Positions 1 through 4,572 of a DNA stretch of 5,756 nt are shown here, in pieces. Numbering within the stretch: position 1 is the stretch's first letter; every line of letters begins with the position of its first letter. The position numbers and the translations under genes are program-made. This stretch comes from Candidatus Staskawiczbacteria bacterium (GTDB lineage: Bacteria > Patescibacteriota > Minisyncoccia > Minisyncoccales > Staskawiczbacteraceae), in NCBI GenBank assembly GCA_903913175.1, contig CAIWKF010000075.1:1-5756 (forward strand), read 5' to 3'. The notes below the pieces were generated by a model. That model saw nothing but the letters and a program-made list of their open reading frames with translations. It was not told the origin of the DNA and searched no databases.

Positions 1-108
1 AACTTTCGGCCTCATGAAGCACTCGGTCAACTTACGCCAACAGAATACTCGCAAAGGCTAAAAATCTATGGTCTACCAACCAAAAACGTTATCGTATTAC
101 AAACTTAA
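1..108 (+). CDS. Transposase, integrase-core (rve) family, C-terminal fragment
   Basis: Frame 1 is open from the window edge to a TAA at 106-108 and encodes 35 residues. It contains NFRPHEALGQLTPTEY, the characteristic (Y)N..RPHEALG..TP.E segment that follows the DDE catalytic core of IS3/IS481-type transposases. In this family the enzyme cuts and joins the element ends; here only the tail after the catalytic residues is visible, so activity cannot be judged. It ends with a short extension after the motif (LPTKNVIVLQT). The gene is incomplete because the window starts inside it. Assignment to the rve superfamily is firm; choosing between IS3 and IS481 from this fragment is not. Confidence 0.8.
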   Translation, partial: NFRPHEALGQLTPTEYSQRLKIYGLPTKNVIVLQT

Positions 109-139
109 CAAGTGTATCACATGTATCTGAACCTAGACA
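1..139 (+). mobile_element. Right end of an IS3/IS481-like insertion sequence (partial)
   Basis: The stretch carries the end of a transposase reading frame followed by about 30 noncoding bases. I place the element tip at 139: read from outside on the minus strand, the tip begins TGTCTAGGTTCAGATACATG, and the TGT start is typical of IS481/IS3-type terminal repeats. GC content in the first 100 bases is visibly higher than in the neighbouring AT-rich genes, which fits mobile DNA. The left end and any target-site duplication are outside the window, so the boundary is inferred from where the composition and the mltG stop codon begin. Confidence 0.7.
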
Positions 140-143
140 TATT

Positions 144-1145
144 TTATTTTAAATATTTAAAAATAGCCGTATTATGCTCTGCTAAGGTTTTACTAAAAAT
201 AGTAGTGCCCTCTTTAGTTGATAAAAAATATAAATAATTATTTTCCGTAGGGTAAATAACTGCCATTATAGAATCTATTCCTGGATTGGAAATTGGGGCT
301 TTTGGCAACCCAATATATTTATAAGTGTTATATGGGGAATCAATATTTGTGTCTTTAATAAAAACTCCTGGATCATTTTTACCTGTAATATAATTTATAG
401 TTGAGCAAACCTGAAGAGGCATACTAATGTCTAGGCGGTTATTTAATATACCAGATACTATTTTTTTATCTTCAATTTTAATTACCTCTTTTTCAATTAT
501 TGATGCTAAAATAACAATATCAAAAACAGATTTTTTTTGTTTTAAAATTTCAAAATAATTTTTTTCTCCTAATTTTTTTCCAAAGTTCGATAAAGTTTTT
601 TCAATTACTTGTTCACAACTATCAGCCATCAAAACCTCATATGTGTCTGGAAAAATATAACCTTCTAAATCTGCAGAGATTGGTTTATCCTGCAAAAATG
701 TAAATTCACTACTATAGTCTTTGTTTTTTGCCTCAAAAAAACTTTCTTTTGTGCAAATATTTTTTGCAATTAAATAATTTTCTATGTCTTTCAAATTCCA
801 GCCTTCAATAATGGTTATATTATTTTTTACCACTTCTCCTTTTACAAACTTATCTATAATACTTTTAGTACTCATTTTTGAAGATATTTCATAAGTTCCT
901 GCTTGTAATTTTGCATGCTTGCCAGAAAACACAACATAAAAGCGAAAAAAATAACTGCTATTAATTATATCCATTTTCTTAAGCTCTAAAGCAATTTCAT
1001 CATCTCCAATTCCTTTTTGCGCTGTATAAATTATGCTTTTTCCAGAAAAATAATTTGCTGGAACATAAATACCCCACCAAAACAAAAAAGCCCCACAAAG
1101 GAATAAACCCAAAATATTATATATAATTCTTAAACTTTTTTTCAT
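144..1145 (-). CDS. mltG: Endolytic transglycosylase MltG (YceG family)
   Basis: MltG is a membrane-anchored lytic transglycosylase that cleaves nascent peptidoglycan and so sets glycan-strand length. The 333-residue protein is a normal length for the family. A short basic N-terminus (MKKSLR) is followed by one membrane helix at about residues 8-30, then a small LysM-like region and the YceG catalytic domain. Visible family signatures are LEGYIFPDTYE (160-170), LASIIEKEV (213-221) with Glu218 in the position of the catalytic acid, PLQVCSTINYITG (243-255) replacing the common LQ.D.T..Y.. block, and SPYNTY...GLP..PI.NPG (270-289). The C-terminus ends HNTAIFKYLK as in homologues. The ATG overlaps the last base of the tRNA-Trp CCA, leaving no room for a ribosome binding site outside the tRNA. 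The next ATG, at codon 58, would remove the membrane anchor. An insertion sequence ends 4 bp past the stop and no terminator is seen. Confidence 0.95.
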   Translation of the reverse strand: MKKSLRIIYNILGLFLCGAFLFWWGIYVPANYFSGKSIIYTAQKGIGDDEIALELKKMDIINSSYFFRFYVVFSGKHAKLQAGTYEISSKMSTKSIIDKFVKGEVVKNNITIIEGWNLKDIENYLIAKNICTKESFFEAKNKDYSSEFTFLQDKPISADLEGYIFPDTYEVLMADSCEQVIEKTLSNFGKKLGEKNYFEILKQKKSVFDIVILASIIEKEVIKIEDKKIVSGILNNRLDISMPLQVCSTINYITGKNDPGVFIKDTNIDSPYNTYKYIGLPKAPISNPGIDSIMAVIYPTENNYLYFLSTKEGTTIFSKTLAEHNTAIFKYLK

Positions 1146-1218
1146 GGCGGGGGTGCAAGGAATCGAACCCTGCTCTAAGGTTTTGGAGACCTCTATTCTA
1201 CCAATGAACTACACCCCC
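1145..1218 (-). tRNA. trnW: tRNA-Trp (anticodon CCA)
   Basis: The minus strand folds as a complete 74-nt tRNA including an encoded 3' CCA. The acceptor stem GGGGGTG/CACCCCC pairs fully, the D-arm is GTTC/GAAT, and the anticodon stem GAGGT/ACCTT encloses loop CTCCAAA, giving anticodon CCA. The T-arm is CAGGG/CCTTG with a standard TTCGATT loop, and the discriminator is G, as expected for bacterial tRNA-Trp. With only a CCA anticodon it should read UGG. The terminal A of CCA (1145) is also the A of the mltG ATG. A promoter lies just upstream, with its start predicted within a few bases of the mature 5' end. Confidence 0.97.
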
Positions 1219-1227
1219 ATATTAAAA

Positions 1228-1256
1228 AATATACCATAAAAAGTGATAATTTTCAA
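1228..1256 (-). promoter_or_regulatory. Promoter of tRNA-Trp (and probably mltG)
   Basis: On the minus strand a -35 TTGAAA (1256-1251), a 17-base spacer and a -10 TATATT (1233-1228) are present. The -10 is preceded by TGG, making an extended -10 (TGGTATATT). Transcription would start near 1221, about 3 bases before the tRNA. No other promoter is apparent for mltG, so it is probably transcribed from here through the tRNA. Call is by consensus match only. Confidence 0.7.
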
Positions 1257-1266
1257 ATTTTTTATA

Positions 1267-1298
1267 AAAAAAATCTAAGCAATTACTTAGATTTTTTT
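1267..1298 (-). terminator. Rho-independent terminator of the secreted repeat protein gene
   Basis: The core stem AAATCTAAG (1271-1279) pairs with CTTAGATTT (1286-1294) around a 6-base loop and extends with A:T pairs on both sides. On the minus strand it starts about 10 bases after the stop codon of the 1308-3554 gene and is followed by a U-rich tract. It separates that gene from the tRNA-Trp/mltG unit. The A-rich side could also act weakly in the other direction. Confidence 0.8.
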
Positions 1299-1307
1299 AT
1301 ATTTTAC

Positions 1308-3554
1308 TTATTGCCCTGTTGCTATCATTGCGTTTAACTGAGCCTGTAATTGTTGAATTGATTGTATTAATAATAAAATTTGTTGTTGTTTGGCTAAATC
1401 ACCTGCTGACAAACTAGAGGTTGAAATTTTATTTAAGGCATTTTTGGTAACTAATCCAACTAAACCAATTGGGTTTATGCCATTATTTTTTTGAAACTTT
1501 TTAACAGCTTCTTTTGTTGCTGGCCCATAGTTTCCATTTGGGGTAGCTAAAAGAAAACCCTGCTTAACAAGTATTTTTTGTAATTGTAAAACATCTTCTC
1601 CTTGATCATTTAAGCCAAGTAGTCTTGTAAAAGTATACCCCGTAATCTCTGGAGTAGAAACTGTAGCTTGGGTTACATTAATTTGAGTTGTAGTGCTTGC
1701 ACTGTGGCCCAATGAATCTGTAGCATAAACTGTTAAATTGTGATTTCCTAAATCTTTTTGTTGAGGAACCCAAGAAAAATAACCCAAAGAATTAATATTA
1801 GAATTTAAAATAGTGGTACCAGAAAAAGAATCTACCAAAACATATGTTGGATTAATAATGCCAAGAGTTGTTGCATTAAATACTGATATTTGACCAACAG
1901 CAACTGATTGGGTTAATGGCAAAACAGCTAATGTTGAATTAGTTTGATTTACTAAATTTACAGAAATATAAACAATACTACACTGACTTTGTAGCTGGCA
2001 AATAGAAATGTTTGTATTACCAACACTCAAAGCAGAGACAATTACACTATTTCCATTAATTTGTGCTGAGGCAATATTATAGTTAGAATTACCAGAAATA
2101 TAATAACTACCAGATCCTGAAATTGAAATAGTTGTTTGTTGACCAATACTTAATGAAATATTATTTTGGCTTAATACTGGACTAGCGTTCCCCGATGAAT
2201 TAGTACTATTAATTGTTACAGACAAAGTAACACAACCAACCGAAGAACAAATATTTGCTGTTGCATAACCAGGATTAACTCCGTAAATTGTTAATATATT
2301 TGCATTAATATTTCCATTAAAAACATTACTTAAGCTTGGGGCAGAAATATTATAAGGCATTGAGCCTCCTAAAATAGTAATGTTAGTACTTTGCCCGGCT
2401 AAAATAGAAACTGCATTTTGACTTAAAGAAAGTGAGCCTCCGCTAGTATAAGACCCAACATTGGCAATTAAAGAAGCGCAACTTCCTGCATAAGCACAAA
2501 CACTAATTGTTGATGATCCTGTAGTATTTCCTATAAGAGTTAAAATATTACTATTTATATTTGCCTGAACAATACTAGGGTTTGAATTAGAAGATACATA
2601 AAAATTAGTACCCGAGTTTCCATAAATAGTTATTGCTATACTTTGACCAATTTGCACAACAGGATTTGTTTGACTAAATGTAACAGTAGAAGAATTAACT
2701 GTTGTTGCACTAACATTAATTATTCCGCAACTAGCCATATTGGTTGTACAAACTGTTATTGACGCAGAACCGCTTGAATTACTAGCTCTTAGTGTAATTA
2801 CTGAACCGCTTAAGCTGGCTTGAATGGAGCCAATATTTGAGTTACTTGATATTAAATAAGAGCTAGATGAGCCAGATACTGTCACAGAAATACTTTGTCC
2901 AAAAACAATTGAAAAATTGTTTTGGCTAAAACTAAGTTGCGACGCTCCAGAGTTTTGTACAGTTATAGTTATACTAGAACAATTTGTACTGCTACCCAAA
3001 ACACAAATATTTGCCACTGTTGATCCATAAGTATTAGCTGTAACTGTTATCTGACTAGAGTTTATATTAATATTGGCAACCGCAGGATTTGTATTACTTA
3101 ATAAATACAAATAACTTGCGCTAGCAGTTATTGTTGATGTTTGCCCTATATTCAAAAGCAAGGCTGTTTGACTTAAACTAAAATTTGAAGTTGTTGAGGT
3201 TTGAATATTTGGCCAATTAATAGTATTAGATCTTGCACCATTTATTCCACCTGTTATCACATAAATAGAACTGTTAGCAATAATTTTGTAATATGCTGTA
3301 CTAACAGAATTAGAAAAATAACCATTTGAGTTAGTAGTTCCCAAAAAAACTATTTGTGCCCCAGATCCTGTTTTAGAGTAATACAGTAAAACGCTTACAT
3401 TGGGGTCTCCATTTACGCTTAGCTGTGCACTATCACCATCGTTATTCACAGTTAAAGAAATAGATGGCGCTACAGCATAAACCGAAAACGAAAATCCAAA
3501 CATTATTACGGAAACCATGCTTATTAAAAAAATATATTTGCTTATTTTTTTCAT
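1308..3554 (-). CDS. Secreted multi-repeat Ig-like surface protein with peptidoglycan-binding domain
   Basis: The 748-residue protein begins with a Sec signal peptide (KK, hydrophobic core at 7-23, likely signal peptidase I site after SVYA at 27). An Ig-like region follows (about 30-115), then five repeats of about 75-84 residues (125-199, 207-283, 291-366, 375-448, 460-533). Each repeat has an LSQ-like start, a GQ turn (Gly137, 219, 303, 387, 471) and a closing strand pair with two cysteines. A sixth, cysteine-free Ig/cadherin-like domain (542-630) keeps the same GQ phase (Gly554). Residues 642-710 (DQGEDVLQLQKIL...NGNYGPATKEAVKKFQ) are a PG_binding_1 domain, and a Gln/Leu-rich helical tail ends the protein. 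All ten cysteines are in the repeats. The likely role is a wall-attached surface fibre or adhesin; this is inferred from architecture, and no partner or ligand can be named. No SLH domain or LPXTG anchor is seen. The ATG start gives the proper signal peptide; no Shine-Dalgarno precedes it. Confidence 0.9.
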   Translation of the reverse strand: MKKISKYIFLISMVSVIMFGFSFSVYAVAPSISLTVNNDGDSAQLSVNGDPNVSVLLYYSKTGSGAQIVFLGTTNSNGYFSNSVSTAYYKIIANSSIYVITGGINGARSNTINWPNIQTSTTSNFSLSQTALLLNIGQTSTITASASYLYLLSNTNPAVANININSSQITVTANTYGSTVANICVLGSSTNCSSITITVQNSGASQLSFSQNNFSIVFGQSISVTVSGSSSSYLISSNSNIGSIQASLSGSVITLRASNSSGSASITVCTTNMASCGIINVSATTVNSSTVTFSQTNPVVQIGQSIAITIYGNSGTNFYVSSNSNPSIVQANINSNILTLIGNTTGSSTISVCAYAGSCASLIANVGSYTSGGSLSLSQNAVSILAGQSTNITILGGSMPYNISAPSLSNVFNGNINANILTIYGVNPGYATANICSSVGCVTLSVTINSTNSSGNASPVLSQNNISLSIGQQTTISISGSGSYYISGNSNYNIASAQINGNSVIVSALSVGNTNISICQLQSQCSIVYISVNLVNQTNSTLAVLPLTQSVAVGQISVFNATTLGIINPTYVLVDSFSGTTILNSNINSLGYFSWVPQQKDLGNHNLTVYATDSLGHSASTTTQINVTQATVSTPEITGYTFTRLLGLNDQGEDVLQLQKILVKQGFLLATPNGNYGPATKEAVKKFQKNNGINPIGLVGLVTKNALNKISTSSLSAGDLAKQQQILLLIQSIQQLQAQLNAMIATGQ

Positions 3555-3613
3555 ATTTTTATCTATAAGTCACAAATTACTTGTTACTTACAAAATTATT
3601 TTATTATTTTTTA

Positions 3614-3644
3614 ATTATACCACTTTTTATACTAGTTTTTCCAA
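3614..3644 (-). promoter_or_regulatory. Promoter of the secreted repeat protein gene
   Basis: On the minus strand a perfect -10 TATAAT (3619-3614) is preceded by TGG, giving an extended -10. A weak -35 (TTGGAA, 3644-3639, 19-base spacer; or TGGAAA with 18) lies only four bases beyond the tRNA-Ser CCA end. The predicted start near 3607 gives a leader of about 50 bases, AT-rich and without a Shine-Dalgarno motif. No terminator separates it from tRNA-Ser, so read-through from the tRNA is also possible. Confidence 0.65.
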
Positions 3645-3647
3645 TTT

Positions 3648-3734
3648 TGGCGGAGGGTACAGGACTCGAACCTGTAAGGGGATTTCTCCCGATGGTTTTC
3701 GAAACCATTGCCTTACCAATTAGACTAACCCTCC
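3648..3734 (-). tRNA. trnS: tRNA-Ser (anticodon CGA)
   Basis: This is an 87-nt class II tRNA on the minus strand with encoded CCA. The acceptor GGAGGGT/ACCCTCC is fully paired, the D-arm contains TAATTGGTAA, and the anticodon stem ATGGT/ACCAT encloses loop TTCGAAA, giving anticodon CGA, which reads UCG. The long variable arm forms a GGGA/TCCC stem closed by a GAAA tetraloop, diagnostic of tRNA-Ser here. The T-arm is ACAGG/CCTGT with loop TTCGAGT, and the discriminator is G as seryl-tRNA synthetase expects. UCG should be a rare codon in such an AT-rich genome. Confidence 0.97.
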
Positions 3735-3746
3735 AAGCATATTCTT

Positions 3747-3755
3747 ATCTTACCA
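3747..3755 (-). promoter_or_regulatory. Extended -10 promoter of tRNA-Ser
   Basis: The minus strand reads TGGTAAGAT (3755-3747), an extended -10, with a predicted start near 3740, about six bases before the tRNA. The expected -35 position (about 3770-3775) reads CTTTTA and lies in the terminator hairpin of the upstream gene, so only the -10 part is convincing. Confidence 0.5.
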
Positions 3756-3766
3756 TTTTTTTTATA

Positions 3767-3798
3767 ATTTAAAAGCACGATTTATCGTGCTTTTAAAT
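3767..3798 (-). terminator. Rho-independent terminator of the small membrane protein gene
   Basis: A perfect 14-bp inverted repeat (3767-3780 with 3785-3798, core AAAAGCACGA/TCGTGCTTTT) closes a 4-base loop. On the minus strand it begins about 16 bases after the stop codon at 3814 and runs into an A/T-rich tail. It isolates the small membrane protein gene from tRNA-Ser. Confidence 0.85.
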
Positions 3799-3813
3799 TT
3801 ACTAAAAATTATT

Positions 3814-4212
3814 TTATATTTCTTCTTTTCTTAAAATAACTTGGTGCCAATCGTTAAAATCATAAATATCATGCGCCATAACTCCCAAAATAAATCCTGT
3901 TACAATCATTGGCAAATAAAAAGAGTCTACTACCCATGCTAATATTAGGAATATTGCTCCTAATATCCAATGGTGAACATGAATTTGCCATTTACTGCCA
4001 ATATCTATAAATATCTTTTTTTCATCACCATTATCTTCATCAATGCCTAATTTTTTACAATAAATTTTAGATGCTAAATATCCCAACACCAAACCAATTG
4101 ATAGTAAATACAACGAATAATAAAATGTTGTTACTAAAACAACTGCTGGCAAAATTTTTTTGACTTTAGTTTTTTTAGGTACAGCTAATACTTTTGTTTG
4201 GTTTGTAATCAT
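3814..4212 (-). CDS. Small three-helix membrane protein with conserved-looking His/Asp motifs
   Basis: I do not recognise a named family. From the ATG at 4212 the protein has 132 residues. It has a Lys-rich cytoplasm-like start, a hydrophobic stretch at about 20-48, an acidic loop (GIDEDNGDEKK, 56-66), HVHHW (78-82), and two further hydrophobic stretches (about 83-95 and 98-112). It closes with AHDIYDFNDWH (113-123). The His cluster before helix 2 and the His/Asp-rich segment after helix 3 could face each other and bind metal; that is inference from spacing. An in-frame TTG at 4239 would add nine residues (MWDYIIIKY). I prefer the ATG because a second TATAAT (4228-4223) lies between the two, and the TTG has no properly spaced ribosome binding site. 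The gene has its own promoter and terminator, so its context gives no hint of function. Confidence 0.75.
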   Translation of the reverse strand: MITNQTKVLAVPKKTKVKKILPAVVLVTTFYYSLYLLSIGLVLGYLASKIYCKKLGIDEDNGDEKKIFIDIGSKWQIHVHHWILGAIFLILAWVVDSFYLPMIVTGFILGVMAHDIYDFNDWHQVILRKEEI

Positions 4213-4284
4213 ATATTTAATTATTATATAATCCCACAAATCTAATAAAAAACACCTAATTAAAGGTATTATTTATATGAGTCT

Positions 4285-4313
4285 ATTGTAGCTTTTTCAA
4301 GAGCTTAAGTCAA
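4285..4313 (-). promoter_or_regulatory. Near-consensus promoter of the small membrane protein gene
   Basis: On the minus strand -35 TTGACT (4313-4308), an exact 17-base spacer and -10 TACAAT (4290-4285) are present, the best sigma70-type match in the window. The predicted start is near 4278, leaving a leader of about 66 bases to the ATG (about 39 to the alternative TTG). A second TATAAT at 4228-4223 has no good -35 and would start transcription about 4 bases before the ATG. Confidence 0.7.
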
Positions 4314-4319
4314 GGGCTT

Positions 4320-4328
4320 TTATCCACA
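4320..4328 (+). promoter_or_regulatory. Perfect DnaA-box 9-mer (possible)
   Basis: TTATCCACA matches the bacterial DnaA-box consensus exactly. It sits about 42-50 bases upstream of the predicted start of the small membrane protein gene, just behind its -35. I see no second perfect box nearby, so this is not evidence of an origin. It could be a single regulatory DnaA site or chance. Confidence 0.35.
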
Positions 4329-4365
4329 ATTATAGTCGGGAAAACATCAATTATAGTCGTAAAAA
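4327..4365. repeat. Two 18-bp direct repeats, 21 bp apart (possible operator)
   Basis: CAATTATAGTCGGGAAAA (4327-4344) and CAATTATAGTCGTAAAAA (4348-4365) match at 16 of 18 positions, with the first 12 identical. The start-to-start distance of 21 bp equals two helical turns, so a protein would see both on one DNA face. They lie upstream of the TTGACT/TACAAT promoter, an activator-like position. The second copy runs into the tRNA-Arg terminator stem. Confidence 0.6.
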
Positions 4366-4388
4366 TAGGTCAAAATTGCCTATTTTTA
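4360..4388 (-). terminator. Terminator of tRNA-Arg
   Basis: TAAAAATAGG (4360-4369) pairs with CCTATTTTTA (4379-4388) around a 9-base loop. On the minus strand the hairpin starts about seven bases after the tRNA and its 3' arm ends in UAUUUUUA. The stem is AT-rich and the tail short, so it may be only moderately efficient. Confidence 0.6.
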
Positions 4389-4394
4389 TGTTTG

Positions 4395-4466
4395 TGCCCT
4401 CGGGAGGAATCGGACCCCCATCTATCCCTTAGGACGGGACTGTTCTATCCATTGAACTACGAGGGC
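4395..4466 (-). tRNA. trnR: tRNA-Arg (anticodon CCU), no encoded CCA
   Basis: The minus strand folds as a 72-nt tRNA: acceptor GCCCTCG/CGAGGGC, D-arm GTTC/GAAC, anticodon stem GTCCC/GGGAT with loop GTCCTAA, giving CCT (reads AGG). The variable region is four bases and the T-stem is GGGGG/CCTCC. The discriminator is A, followed by CAA, so CCA must be added by nucleotidyltransferase, unlike the other two tRNAs here. Two positions are odd: the T-loop is TCCGATT, with C where U55 (pseudouridine) is nearly universal, and position 32 is G rather than a pyrimidine. All stems pair well, so a working tRNA is likely. Confidence 0.92.
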
Positions 4467-4483
4467 AAGAAAGCTATAAAATC

Positions 4484-4512
4484 ATAATAACTTAAAAATT
4501 TACATTTGGCAA
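4484..4512 (-). promoter_or_regulatory. Promoter of tRNA-Arg
   Basis: On the minus strand TTGCCA (4512-4507), a 17-base spacer and TATTAT (4489-4484) are present, with a start predicted near 4477, about 11 bases before the tRNA. The -35 overlaps a TTGGCA on the plus strand, so divergent transcription with htrA may compete. Consensus match only. Confidence 0.5.
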
Positions 4513-4526
4513 TGGTGATTTTTTAG

Positions 4527-4543
4527 TATAATATTGATATAAT
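4527..4543 (+). promoter_or_regulatory. Promoter -10 elements of the HtrA-like protease gene
   Basis: Two overlapping candidates are present: TATAAT at 4527-4532 and the extended -10 TGATATAAT at 4535-4543. The second predicts a start near 4550 and a leader of about 23 bases that is almost pure A/T and has no Shine-Dalgarno. Neither has a well-spaced good -35 (TTGGCA at 4506-4511 is only 15 bases from the first). Confidence 0.5.
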
Positions 4544-4572
4544 TATAAAATATTAAAATTAAAAATAAATTT

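Noticed and set aside
1950..3190. Tandem DNA repeats or a CRISPR-like array in the repeat protein gene
   Set aside because: The periodicity is at protein level (about 84 residues); the DNA copies have diverged and there are no identical short repeats with spacers.
3517..3772. Two overlapping plus-strand reading frames of 63-68 codons
   Set aside because: They run antisense through tRNA-Ser and the signal-peptide end of the repeat protein gene. The GTGLEPVR-like peptide is the familiar artefact of translating an antisense tRNA.
4247..4267. ACCT/AGGT hairpin followed by T6 on the minus strand, as an attenuator of the small membrane protein gene
   Set aside because: The stem is only 4 bp with a 6-base loop, too weak to support as a terminator or attenuator.
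4240..4394. Replication origin, because of a DnaA box and AT-rich repeats
   Set aside because: Only one perfect box is present, dnaA/dnaN/rpmH are not adjacent, and the region is short and crowded with promoter and terminator signals.
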